The notes beneath the pieces are model-generated. The model did no database searches, was not told the origin of the DNA, and worked only from the letters and a program-made list of their open reading frames with translations. From positions 62,001 through 126,000 of the forward strand of contig CAYQKV010000006.1 of NCBI GenBank assembly GCA_964418255.1: DNA of 64,000 nt, in the 5' to 3' direction. Source of the stretch: CAG-1782 sp964418255. GTDB taxonomy: Bacteria; Bacillota; Clostridia; Christensenellales; DTU072. This document shows positions 26,734 to 36,015 of this stretch, in pieces. Position numbers and translations under genes: made by a program. Position 1 is the stretch's first letter. Every line of letters starts with the position of its first letter.

Positions 26734-28226
26734 ATGAAGGAATATATCGTAAGAATAGCGATAGCCGTTTTTGCGGTTGCCCTTGTATTCGGTATGGTCG
26801 CTTGCGGCGGCAACGATACGGATAAAAACAATCCGGCCGACCCCGATAAGACGTATACGGTTACGTTTGGCTCGGCTGGTTTGACGAAGAAGATAACCGA
26901 GTAAGCGAAGGAACCTCGCTCGAATACGAATTCACGATGACGGCAAACGACAGAGTTTTCCTCGCAAAATGGTACTACCCCGTGGCAATAAACGAGGGTA
27001 TGGAAAACGCGGGAGAAATCAGCGGTCTTAATGGCGCCTACGTTCTCGGCGATACGGCGACGCTTACGGCGAGCGTAAACGGAGGATACCTTTTCACAGG
27101 CTGGAAAAATAAACAGGGAACTATCGTTTCCACCGATTTGTCTTACAACTTGGAAATGAACGGCGAAGTGATTACCGCTTTTTACGAAGTTTGCGAAAAT
27201 CATACTCTGGACGATAATTGCGTGTGCACAAAATGCGGCGTGGTTGCGCATAACGTCGAACACGGTCGTTGCACAAAATGTCTGGCGATAATTCATCTGG
27301 GCGACGCAGTCGAACACGAAGGCTATTGCCGGGTTACGGAAAACGGAACAGAGTATATCTATTTCGGCTTTTATCCGCAAACGATTAAAGCAAGCAACGT
27401 AACCGTAAAGGAAGAAAGCTGCGGCGGAGCGAGCTATTATATAAATACGAAAACTTTTGAATACGATACACAAGCAGATTATATGGAATCGACGCCGATA
27501 AGTTACTATATGGGTAGCGACGGCTACAAATATGCCAAAGTAACGGCGGTTTCGGGCATTGATGGAAAATATAGCAGCGGCGACCCGAACGTTTATATAA
27601 AAGGAAACGGCACGTACTACTTTAAGGTTGAACCGATACGTTGGAGAATACTTGAAAAGAACAACGAAACAGGTACTGCTTTACTTTTATGCGACAGCAT
27701 AATCGATTGCCAGCCGTTTTGTTATAGTTATAATCCCAAAACTTATGCTTACAATTCGTCTAATGCGAACGACTATTATTACAGCACGATACGCGCGTGG
27801 TTAAGAGGTAAATTTTCCGATATCGCGTTTGACGTTAATCAAAAAGATAAACTTGTGGAAAGAACTTTCCTGTGTGAATATTATAAATGGAAGGACAATA
27901 GTGACGTAAATACTTCACAAACGGCAACCGATAAGATATTCTTGATGTCTACGGAAGAAATAAATGTTTTTAACTCCTTGTCAGCCGATTCGAATAGAAA
28001 AATGAAGCCGAGCGATTTCTCCATAGCGCTGGGAATTGGAGGGGTAATGAGTAAAAACGGATGCGCAAGCTACTGGTTGCGTTCTTATTTCCGGAACGAT
28101 TATCCGCATTATTATGATTATGTCAGAACGGTTAATTACAATGGGGGAATCGCCTACGGCATAGTTGGAAATGGTGCGAATTTAGAGCGTAAGGGAGTTG
28201 TGCCGGCGATAACAATAAAACTGTAA
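26734..28226 (+). pseudogene. Lipoprotein with broken InlB-type repeat and DUF6273 domain
   Basis: An AAGGAG site and ATG at 26734 start a lipoprotein signal peptide (core FAVALVFGMVACGG, lipobox Cys). The frame continues to TYTVTF, the first strand of a Listeria-Bacteroides (InlB B) repeat, and stops at 26904. Another frame, open from 26850, continues with WLGWFDEEDNRVSEGTS, the end of the same repeat. A second, partly preserved repeat (GGYLFTGWKNKQG) follows, then two Cys-X2-Cys pairs, and a DUF6273 domain (YIYFGFYPQT to GVVPAITIKL, about 290 residues). About 25 residues of the first repeat are missing at the junction. The loss of the repeat core has destroyed the frame, so a full lipoprotein cannot be made. 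Confidence 0.8.
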
Positions 28227-28253
28227 AATAAGCCGACCAAACGGCGGCAGGCT

Positions 28254-28369
28254 TCCGACCAATTGTTACACGGAATTTTACCGCAGTCGGCAAAAGCCTT
28301 TGTGCGGATAAAATTTAATTCCGTGTAAGTCGGACTCATAATGAAGGAAGTCGTACCGACTTCCTTTTC
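28254..28369 (+). repeat. Structured intergenic repeat, copy B
   Basis: Copy B, sense-oriented after the DUF6273 gene. Hairpin 1 (28254-28334) uses TTACACGG with CCGTGTAA, and CCGCA with TGCGG. Both stems differ from copy A but still pair. Hairpin 2 is GGAAGTCG/CGACTTCC around TAC. A truncated extra start, GCCGACCAAACGG, lies just before it at 28232-28244. Hairpins 3 and 4 of the full element are absent. Confidence 0.85.
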
Positions 28370-28381
28370 ATTTACAAGAAT

Positions 28382-28422
28382 AAAAACTCCCGCGCAATTA
28401 AATTTGGTGCGGGAGTTTTTTT
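28382..28422. terminator. Bidirectional terminator between DUF6273 gene and glnN
   Basis: AAAAACTCCCGC pairs with GCGGGAGTTTTT. It has A runs upstream and T runs downstream, so it can stop transcription from both convergent genes. Confidence 0.88.
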
Positions 28423-28438
28423 ATATCGTTTTTCAAAA

Positions 28439-30514
28439 TCAGTTTTCGCTGAAAAGCAGGTCGGCGTACGTGGGTATCGGCCAATATTTTTTGGCGGTGA
28501 GAAGTTCCGCTTTGTCTATCGACGCTCGCAGAGCGTTCATTGCCGGGATTACGTTGTCGCGGTAGAGTTTCGCTTTTTCGTAAGCAATCGGCGTTTCTTC
28601 CGCTTTTTCCGCTTCGTCGTCGAGTTTGTCGAGGTTTTTAACGCTTTCCGCATACAGGCGGGAGAGGCGGTTCAGGACGGTTATTTCGGCGTCGAGTCCG
28701 AGCGCGTCAAGATTGAACGCCGTTTCCGAAAGTTCTTTTATATAAGATGAAATCGCGGGAAGCAACAAAGATTTTGCCATATCGCTCATAGTTATCGCTT
28801 CTATATGCAGCTTTTTGCAGTAGTCCTCGATATAAATTTCCGTACGCGAAACGAGTTCCGAACGGCAATAAACGCCGTGCTTTTCAAACAAAGCGACGTT
28901 TTTTTCCGAGGGAAGCAGGGGAAGAGCGTCCATAGTGGTGGGCAGGTTGAGAAGACCGCGCTTTTCCGCCTCTTTTATCCATTCGTCCGAATAACCGTTT
29001 CCGTTGAAAATTATCTTTTTATGCTTCGACATAGTCTCTTTTACTATGGAAGCCACGCCTTTAACAAGGTCGGTTTCTTTTTCGAGTTTTTCACGGAAAA
29101 TGGAGAATTCGTCCGCGACGATTGTATTGAGAACGGTGTTTATCCCCGCTACCGATACGCGCGAACCCGGCATACGGAATTCGAATTTGTTACCCGTAAA
29201 CGCGAACGGCGACGTGCGGTTTCTGTCCGTGCTGTCCTGGCGGAGTTTGGGCAGAAGTTTTACTCCTATGCCGATTTCGCAGTTTGCGCGGCGTGAATAG
29301 TTCCTGCCGTCCGCAATTGCTTCGAGTATTCCGAGAAGTTCCTCCCCGAGGAAAATGGAAACTATTGCCGGCGGGGCTTCCTGCTTGCCCAGCCTGTGGT
29401 CGTTACCCGCGCTCGCTACCGATATTCTCAGTAAATCCTGGTGCTTGTCAACCGCGGTTATCACCGCGCAGAGAGTTACAAGGAAAAGCATATTGTCGCT
29501 CGGATTGTCGCCCGGGTCGAGAAGATTGTACTTTCCGTCGGCGGCAAGAGACCAGTTGTTGTGTTTCCCGCTTCCGTTTATTCCCTCGAAAGGCTTTTCG
29601 TGCAAAAGGCATTTGAACCCGTGACGAGAAGCAACTTTTTTCATAAGTTCCATAACAAGCTGGTTGTGGTCGGTAGCTAAGTTAGTGTCGCAATATACGG
29701 ACGCAAGCTCGTGCTGAGCCGGCGCAACTTCGTTATGCTTCGTCTTTGCAAATACACCTACTTTCCACAATTCGGTATCCAAATCACGCATATAAGATAC
29801 CACTCGCGGCTTAACCGCGCCAAAATAATGGTCGTCGAGTTCTTGCCCTTTCGGACTGCGCGCGCCGAAAAGAGTTCTTCCGGTAAACACAAGGTCGGGA
29901 CGTTGTTTGTAAAGAGCACGGTCTACGAGGAAATATTCCTGCTCGGGTCCCGCGCTGGGGACGACTTTGTCCGCTTTCTTGCCGAAAAGAGCGAGAAGAG
30001 CCGTGCCTTCTTTGTTTATCGCTTCCATAGAACGAAGAAGAGGAGTTTTTTTGTCCAGAGCCTCTCCGTTATAACTGCAAAACGCGGTGGGAATACAGAG
30101 CACGCCGTCTTTGATAAACGCATAACTCGACGGGTCCCACGCAGTGTAACCCCGCGCTTCGAACGTGGCGCGAAGTCCGCCCGAGGGGAAACTCGAAGCG
30201 TCGGGCTCGCCCTTGATAAGTTCTTTCCCGCGGAATTCGGTGATAATGTCGCATTTCCCGTGCGGAGTGATGAAACTGTCGTGCTTTTCGGCGGTTATGC
30301 CGGTAAGCGGCTGAAACCAGTGCGTGTAGTGCGTGCAACCGTGGTCAAGAGCCCAGTTCATCATACCTTTCGCTATTTCGTCCGCAAGAGCAGGGGAGAG
30401 CGATTTGTCCGATTTTACACATTCTTCGAATTCGTCGCAAACCGACCCGTCAAGATACGAGCGCATCGCTTTGTCGTTGAAAACAAGACTTCCGAAAATT
30501 TCCTTTACGTCCAT
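28439..30514 (-). CDS. glnN: Glutamine synthetase type III
   Basis: ATP-dependent ligation of ammonia to glutamate. The 691 residues fit the long GSIII class rather than the 450-residue GSI. Active-site landmarks include SAGPEQEYFLVD (Glu metal ligands), AKTKHNEVAPAQHELA, the GINGSGKHNNWS loop and RISVASAGNDHRLGKQEAPPAI. LPTTMDALPLL and the helical C-terminus are GSIII-specific. A GGAG site lies about ten bases before the ATG. It has its own promoter and a folded leader of roughly 95 bases, so regulation by nitrogen status at the RNA or DNA level is possible. Confidence 0.96.
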   Translation of the reverse strand: MDVKEIFGSLVFNDKAMRSYLDGSVCDEFEECVKSDKSLSPALADEIAKGMMNWALDHGCTHYTHWFQPLTGITAEKHDSFITPHGKCDIITEFRGKELIKGEPDASSFPSGGLRATFEARGYTAWDPSSYAFIKDGVLCIPTAFCSYNGEALDKKTPLLRSMEAINKEGTALLALFGKKADKVVPSAGPEQEYFLVDRALYKQRPDLVFTGRTLFGARSPKGQELDDHYFGAVKPRVVSYMRDLDTELWKVGVFAKTKHNEVAPAQHELASVYCDTNLATDHNQLVMELMKKVASRHGFKCLLHEKPFEGINGSGKHNNWSLAADGKYNLLDPGDNPSDNMLFLVTLCAVITAVDKHQDLLRISVASAGNDHRLGKQEAPPAIVSIFLGEELLGILEAIADGRNYSRRANCEIGIGVKLLPKLRQDSTDRNRTSPFAFTGNKFEFRMPGSRVSVAGINTVLNTIVADEFSIFREKLEKETDLVKGVASIVKETMSKHKKIIFNGNGYSDEWIKEAEKRGLLNLPTTMDALPLLPSEKNVALFEKHGVYCRSELVSRTEIYIEDYCKKLHIEAITMSDMAKSLLLPAISSYIKELSETAFNLDALGLDAEITVLNRLSRLYAESVKNLDKLDDEAEKAEETPIAYEKAKLYRDNVIPAMNALRASIDKAELLTAKKYWPIPTYADLLFSEN

Positions 30515-30536
30515 AATAAGTAACTCCGTTTACGCC

Positions 30537-30601
30537 GCGCCGAAATTCGCAAAGGTTTGCTTCGTGGAAAGCGCAATCCAAAACTCAGGCGCGTTACGCG
30601 T
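30537..30601 (-). promoter_or_regulatory. Folded leader of glnN
   Basis: On the minus strand CGCGCC and GGCGCG close a stem enclosing about 46 bases, which include GCAAACC-type complementary blocks. It is preceded by a CGCGTAACGCG palindrome. It lies between the promoter and the ribosome site. It does not match the glnA-type glutamine riboswitch core as I remember it, so its identity is open. Confidence 0.35.
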
Positions 30602-30615
30602 TATTTTCTTTATCT

Positions 30616-30644
30616 ATAATACCATATTATTTTTATTTATTCAA
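30616..30644 (-). promoter_or_regulatory. Promoter of glnN
   Basis: Minus strand: TTGAAT (30644-30639), 17-base spacer, TATTAT (30621-30616). Confidence 0.7.
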
Positions 30645-30702
30645 TTATTTGCCGACGGAAAGAACAAAAGTAGAACATTTCTTTGAAAAGCGGCGACAAA
30701 AT

Positions 30703-30732
30703 AAAAGCGCGACAAAATCTGCCGCGCTTTTT
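30703..30732. terminator. Terminator after the Hint protease gene
   Basis: AAAAGCGCG pairs with CGCGCTTTTT around a short loop. On the minus strand a T-rich tract follows, ending transcription of the secretion cluster. Confidence 0.75.
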
Positions 30733-30769
30733 ACCGATAATAACTTTTTTCGGAAAACTTGTTTTATGA

Positions 30770-33700
30770 CTAAATTGCGAAGAACGCGGAGTATCTTTCT
30801 ATCAAAGCCCGAATTTCGTCAAGAGTAATCAAACCCTTTCCGATAGAAACTTTGAGATATTGTCCGTTAAATGCGTTAAATATAACTTCGGGTAACGGGA
30901 TAATCTCGTTGAATTCTTCGTAGGTGTATAAGCCGTATTCCGCTATGTCTTCCGCCATTTGCGCTTCGTCGTACTTCATAGTCGTCGGGTCGACTTCGAA
31001 TATATTGATAAACCCTTCCGTCGCTCCCGGCATAGACAACATTCCGTTGACGTAGTAACATAAATGTCCGTACGTTACCGGACTCCACGCCGTCGTCGTT
31101 TCCGTATATACCGTTACGTCGGTAAGAGTGACCGCCGTCCATACGTTTTCGCCGTTTTCGTCCACAGTCTGCTTGTTGAACACGTGTCCTACGTATTGCG
31201 CCGCGTCGTTTCTGAGGAAAACGTATTTGTTAAGTGTCATATCGAAAAACGCGTGCTCGTCGATAACTTTAACAAACGTGCCGTCGGAGAACGTGAGTTT
31301 TATGATTTCATACGAAGAAACGGGGTCGCTGTCGATAAACAGTATGGGAGCAACGTCGAATTGTCCCGTAAGCATATTCCATACGAGTAAATCTTCATTT
31401 CCCGTAAGATTTTCCACGGCAACTTGGCTTCCGTCGGCAAGAGTGATAAGACTTCCTTCGGCTACGCAAGATTTATCAGTCCACTTAGCATATAACGTGC
31501 CGTTAGGCGCGGCGGTGACATCGGTGTACTGTGTTCCGGAAAAATCGGACGTAGTATACCAACCATCGAAATTATAACCGCTTCTATATGGCGCGTTTAT
31601 GCCGTTGATTGCATCACTGTTAGCGGGGTTGGAAGAAGATTTGACAAAAGAAACCACGTAGCTTTTATCGGACGATAACGTGCACTCCCAGAATACAGGT
31701 CTGTTTGAATTGTTCCAACTTGTACTCCACGTAATCGGTCGAACGCTTCTCTCCGTGTATATAGTAAGATTATCACAATTTGAAAATGCATTATTTGATA
31801 TAAAAGTTACATTTTGCGTTAAAATAATTGAGCCGGTATTTTTTATTTTACCAAAAGCATATGAACCGATTGATTTTAAACTCGGACATATCGGCATATA
31901 CAAAATCGAAAGATTAGTGTTGTAAAAAGCTCTGTCTCCGATTGTTGTCAAAGATGTGCCTGAATAAGATGCGGTTAAGAGGTTACTACAACCATAAAAA
32001 GCATCATTGTCAATTATTTCCACACTTTTAGGAAAAGCTAATGTCTTTAATTCTGTGCAATTTCGAAAAGCGTATTTACCTATGCGTTTCACCACACTTG
32101 AAGATTCAAAGGTAAGGTGAGATAAACTCATATTTTCAAAGACATTGTCACCAATCGCTTTTATGTTTATGCCGTCTATTTGGGAAGGTATAGATAAACT
32201 ATCGAAAAGGTCGTCGCAATATGTATCTACAATGATAGCTTCATCATTATCTATTTCATACTTGAGAACTCTTTTTTTAATATTAACGACATTTGAAGGG
32301 AAACCTGAATTTAATGAGTATTCACTATCAACGTGTCTTACCAAAACATGCAAAATTTCGCCATTGAAAGAAGAAGTGTTCAAAAAAATCTGGGTATTTA
32401 GTTCACAAGAAGTGGTGTTGCAAGCAAAATGATAACATCGTGAATAATCCTGGCTATATACATTTACTCTATAACTAGTGGTGGGATAATATTGACTACC
32501 ATTTGGGGCATTCCACGTTAATGTTTTCGACTCCATTCCATTGTTCAAATACACGCCGGAATAGGTTCCTGTTATTTTCGGCGCCATTCCGTATTGAGCT
32601 AAGCTGCTGCCGAGATATTCGCAAAATTTAGGATTATTACCGAGCAATGATGTAAGGAAAAATGAAAAATTAGTATATCTTGTACCGTAAAGCAAATTGT
32701 AAAAATTAGTAGTATTGTATGGAAGCTCTCCATTATTTGAAGCATTTTTATCGTACATTTTCCACAAAACACTCGCTATGGAAATCGGACAGCCGTCGCC
32801 TAAATATACATCTGAATTATTATAGGTGAGAGCGTCGTCACAATGTCTAAAAGTATCCGTGTGATAACCATCCGCAATTCCTATTATTCCGTTTAATTGA
32901 CTTGCATAAGTTTCTTGACATAATGCGCTAAATATTGTAGCCAGAGCCTCCACCCACGCCTTTTCCAGTCCGTTTTTTTTGCAATCTTTAGTTAAATGAA
33001 ATTTCCTTACGCTTCCGTGTTTGGGACAGTAATCATCACAATCATCGGCTTTTCCTGCCCGATAAAAATGGTCTGCCAAATTTATGTTTAATTTATACCA
33101 TCCTTCGTCTAAATCCCTTGAATTGTAATCTTCTTCACCCCATATTCGCAAAGTTTGCATACTAATAACAAAATGACCGTATTCGTGCATTAAAACGTCC
33201 CAGTCTTCATAATTGTAATTAAGAGCAGAAGTTGAAGTAGTGCTAAGCGGCGGTTTAGTTGGATTTACTATATAAATGGTCTCGTTCATTTTTTTATAAT
33301 GTGTATAATCCGACGGGTAAACTATTTTTAATGTCTTAGGTAAAGACGAAAGACCGCTCCAAGTCTTATAAAAATTTTGCGCCGTAAGCATAGCGTGCGC
33401 TATCTGCATAGCTTGACCGATAGGACTATCCATAGAAAATGTGCAACCTATAAATGTATTACTACCTGTATTTACATTTTGTTTTTCTTCACGACCTGTT
33501 TCATAAATGTAGGGCGTTGTTTCATTGTTTTTGTATACGTTAGTTACGCCGTCTCCCGCATAAACTCTTATGAATAAATCTCTCCCATTTAATTCGAAGA
33601 CTTCCATATTAGTAAAAGAAACAGAATATTCTCCGTTCAGGTCTGTATATGTTGTTGCCAAAAGGTCGTAAGTATTATTAGCGTCGCTGTCGCATACTTC

Positions 33701-34444
33701 TACTTTAACTCTCTGCAATGGATGTGACGTCCCGTTACGGTCTTTCCATTCTATTTTACCGTGAGCATATGTATCTCCTGTCGCATACGGTTGTCCAAAC
33801 GCAAAAGAAGTATCGTTTGATAGGCTGTTTGTAGGGATATTTCCAATATTTGAAGTTTCCGATATTAAATTCAAATCAACGATACCTGTTCTATAATACT
33901 GGGCTCTGACTACGTCTGCCTGATTTTCAAACATCAGTTCGTTATCTAACGCATACTGTAAATAGTTTTCCATTGCGTCGTCTTCCGAATATTTACTTAC
34001 GAAAAAGCCGTATGTCGTATATATACCGTAAAAATATGCATACAAATTTTTTTGCGAGCTTAATTGTATATTGACAACTAAACTACATTGATTTTTATGC
34101 TCCGAATTTTTAACTTTTATCTCTATATGGGTTGCGTCGGTTATGTTCGAACTCAACACGTCAAGACCATCGCTCGAATATGTAAAATCCACAATTGTTC
34201 CACTGCTTAGATTAGCGGTGAAGGGGATAGTATAATCCCCTTCATTCTGCATCATTTTATCAGGGTAACTCATATAAGCGTATTCATAGCCGTTGCCACC
34301 GTAGTTACTACTTTCTGTTTCGTCCGCATATGCAAAGTCTGTATTGGTTCCTTTTGCGAGGGATAATCCCAAAAATGCGGCGCAGAAACCGATTACACAA
34401 ACCAATATAACGGCGAACTTTATTTTTTCCATACGTAATTTCAT
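30770..34444 (-). CDS. Secreted zinc metalloprotease with LRR, InlB and Hint domains
   Basis: 1,224 residues; AGGAG precedes the ATG by eight bases. Signal peptide: residues 1-40, ending near FAYADE. A prealbumin-like fold (about 228-300; GEYSVSFTNM) is followed by a gluzincin-like site, HEYGH at 420-424, with a downstream Glu in AWVEALATIF, so metal-dependent proteolysis is likely. After that come BspA-type leucine-rich repeats (about 735-900) and one InlB/Listeria-Bacteroides repeat (FDGWYTTSDF). A Hint/intein-type domain starts at Cys993 (CVAEGSLITLADGSQVAVENL) with DEHAFF near residue 1064. About 80 further residues end the protein. Hint domains self-cleave at the N-terminal Cys; here that would release or modify the upstream adhesin-protease. 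A lipoprotein gene lies 24 bases upstream. Confidence 0.82.
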   Translation of the reverse strand: MKLRMEKIKFAVILVCVIGFCAAFLGLSLAKGTNTDFAYADETESSNYGGNGYEYAYMSYPDKMMQNEGDYTIPFTANLSSGTIVDFTYSSDGLDVLSSNITDATHIEIKVKNSEHKNQCSLVVNIQLSSQKNLYAYFYGIYTTYGFFVSKYSEDDAMENYLQYALDNELMFENQADVVRAQYYRTGIVDLNLISETSNIGNIPTNSLSNDTSFAFGQPYATGDTYAHGKIEWKDRNGTSHPLQRVKVEVCDSDANNTYDLLATTYTDLNGEYSVSFTNMEVFELNGRDLFIRVYAGDGVTNVYKNNETTPYIYETGREEKQNVNTGSNTFIGCTFSMDSPIGQAMQIAHAMLTAQNFYKTWSGLSSLPKTLKIVYPSDYTHYKKMNETIYIVNPTKPPLSTTSTSALNYNYEDWDVLMHEYGHFVISMQTLRIWGEEDYNSRDLDEGWYKLNINLADHFYRAGKADDCDDYCPKHGSVRKFHLTKDCKKNGLEKAWVEALATIFSALCQETYASQLNGIIGIADGYHTDTFRHCDDALTYNNSDVYLGDGCPISIASVLWKMYDKNASNNGELPYNTTNFYNLLYGTRYTNFSFFLTSLLGNNPKFCEYLGSSLAQYGMAPKITGTYSGVYLNNGMESKTLTWNAPNGSQYYPTTSYRVNVYSQDYSRCYHFACNTTSCELNTQIFLNTSSFNGEILHVLVRHVDSEYSLNSGFPSNVVNIKKRVLKYEIDNDEAIIVDTYCDDLFDSLSIPSQIDGINIKAIGDNVFENMSLSHLTFESSSVVKRIGKYAFRNCTELKTLAFPKSVEIIDNDAFYGCSNLLTASYSGTSLTTIGDRAFYNTNLSILYMPICPSLKSIGSYAFGKIKNTGSIILTQNVTFISNNAFSNCDNLTIYTERSVRPITWSTSWNNSNRPVFWECTLSSDKSYVVSFVKSSSNPANSDAINGINAPYRSGYNFDGWYTTSDFSGTQYTDVTAAPNGTLYAKWTDKSCVAEGSLITLADGSQVAVENLTGNEDLLVWNMLTGQFDVAPILFIDSDPVSSYEIIKLTFSDGTFVKVIDEHAFFDMTLNKYVFLRNDAAQYVGHVFNKQTVDENGENVWTAVTLTDVTVYTETTTAWSPVTYGHLCYYVNGMLSMPGATEGFINIFEVDPTTMKYDEAQMAEDIAEYGLYTYEEFNEIIPLPEVIFNAFNGQYLKVSIGKGLITLDEIRALIERYSAFFAI

Positions 34445-34468
34445 TTTATTTTCTCCTCTAAATACATT

Positions 34469-35608
34469 TTATTTATTTCTCTCTACAATATCGTAATATT
34501 CGTCTCTACCATAACTTGTTGCGGCGTTTAGACTCACTCTGTTATAAGGGCGTTTGTTTGAAAAGCTTTCCGGGAACATATAGTCATACCTAAAAGGAAT
34601 AAACGATAATAACTTTTCTTTATCTTGTCCCTTTTCTTTGCCGTAAACAAACAAATATATATTATCGCTCGCTTTAGTCATCAAAGATTGCGGAACTTTT
34701 ATCGTTTCTTTATGTCTGAAACTTATTGAAACAAGATTTCCGTAATAATCTAAAAGGCGGTCAACCGAATATTCTTCTTTCGAATAATTTTCTATCCTTT
34801 TGATAAAGCGTTTTTCTCCGTCGCCTTTATATCCCGTAACAAAGTATAAGTCCGCGTATTCGAACTCTCTATCATCGTCAAAGACGCTTCCGAAATAGTA
34901 ATCTATAAATACCTCATCGTTGTAAGGACTTCCCTTTTGCGCGATAAAGGCGCAATAGTTCGTAATCGTCTTGTCCTTCAGGGGAGAAAAACCGTCGTGT
35001 ATACCCTTAATAGGTTCATCGTCTTCTTCTTGGTCGTTCAGGTCGCAACATATGACTTTGTTTTCGTTTATCTTTCTATATGCAAACTTAGAATACCACA
35101 AACGATTGTATTCGCCTTCTTGTTTTAATTCTGCTAAGCCTTGAAATGCGATTTCTCCTTTATTGAATTGGAAAACTTTTGTTGGGATGGTAAGTTCTAT
35201 ATAATATTGATTTTCCTTATTGTCGTAGCCCACTAAATCCTTTCTGTCTAAAACGACCGCGTTACCGTCTTTATCCACGGCGTCTATTATATCGAAGACA
35301 TACGATTGTTGCGATGTTACAAATTGCAGCTTGATGTCGGAAAATATGTTATATTCTTTCTCGGATAAAGCCGCTTCGCTGAATATTCCCCATATTCCGA
35401 ATCTGATAGTTACGTCGTCTATATCGAATTCAGAAGTCGGAGAATATGCGGAAGCAGCCCAAGGTCCACCGTAGTATTGATTTATATCTAATGATACGGA
35501 CGCGTCCGCGTGAATATCGTCATCCGATGTTTTTGGGTTGAATTCCGAGCACCCTATAAAAGCAGATAAACAAAATATCAATAATACTAAAACGATAATT
35601 TTTTTCAT
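34469..35608 (-). CDS. Lipoprotein of unknown function upstream of Hint protease
   Basis: 379 residues beginning MKKIIVLVLLIFCLSAFIGC, a clear lipoprotein signal with lipobox Cys at residue 20. The remaining body is acidic and beta-rich, without a motif I recognise. Two consecutive AGGAGG ribosome-site sequences precede the ATG (about 35613-35629 on the plus map). The Hint protease gene starts 24 bases after this one ends, so the two are probably co-transcribed. A chaperone, inhibitor or docking role for the protease is only a guess. Codon use is AT-rich like the rest of this cluster. Confidence 0.75.
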   Translation of the reverse strand: MKKIIVLVLLIFCLSAFIGCSEFNPKTSDDDIHADASVSLDINQYYGGPWAASAYSPTSEFDIDDVTIRFGIWGIFSEAALSEKEYNIFSDIKLQFVTSQQSYVFDIIDAVDKDGNAVVLDRKDLVGYDNKENQYYIELTIPTKVFQFNKGEIAFQGLAELKQEGEYNRLWYSKFAYRKINENKVICCDLNDQEEDDEPIKGIHDGFSPLKDKTITNYCAFIAQKGSPYNDEVFIDYYFGSVFDDDREFEYADLYFVTGYKGDGEKRFIKRIENYSKEEYSVDRLLDYYGNLVSISFRHKETIKVPQSLMTKASDNIYLFVYGKEKGQDKEKLLSFIPFRYDYMFPESFSNKRPYNRVSLNAATSYGRDEYYDIVERNK

Positions 35609-35670
35609 AATAACCTCCTATTACACCTCCTATTATAATATATGTTATAATTACAGTATTGTAGAGGTTC

Positions 35671-35859
35671 CTATTCGTTGAATCTCACCGCAAACGACCG
35701 AGAAAAGATAACGGAATATTCATAAATGATATACTTTATTTTCACGGCTAATTCCCAAAGTAAGATAATATATTTGTTATTCGGTTTATGCCGTAGTATT
35801 CTGAATGGGAAACGAATAAACATATCATTGCCTGTGTTAAAATTTTGATTTTTTTTCAT
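35671..35859 (-). CDS. 62-residue basic small protein, possible sigma target
   Basis: Starts MKKNQNFNTGNDMFIRF at 35859, with AAAGGAG nine bases upstream. An earlier in-frame ATG at 35901 lacks a ribosome site and touches the -10 region, so it is disfavoured. The product is basic and has a hydrophobic/aromatic stretch (YIILLWELAVKIKYIIY). No family is recognised. The promoter motif upstream matches that of the C39-like protease gene, so both may be controlled together. It may also be a non-functional leader or a remnant. Confidence 0.45.
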   Translation of the reverse strand: MKKNQNFNTGNDMFIRFPFRILRHKPNNKYIILLWELAVKIKYIIYEYSVIFSRSFAVRFNE

Positions 35860-35899
35860 TGTTAATAGCTCCTTTACTTTTGAGTAATTTCGCTTACTC

Positions 35900-35935
35900 A
35901 TAAACTATAACAATCTGACAAGCCGTTTTGTCCAC
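35900..35935 (-). promoter_or_regulatory. Cluster promoter motif, copy 2
   Basis: Plus-strand text ATAAACTATAACAAT (35900-35914) and TTTGTCCAC (35927-35935). Read on the minus strand this is GTGGACAAA, then a 12-base gap, then ATTGTTATAGTTTAT. It matches copy 1 at 37640-37675 in both blocks and in spacing, while the sequence between the blocks differs. Confidence 0.6.
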
Positions 35936-36015
35936 GAAATTTATAAAAAAAATTACAAAATTAAAAAAATTTTTTTTCGGTCATAAAAATATCTTGTTTC
36001 GGCGGGGTCGGATAA

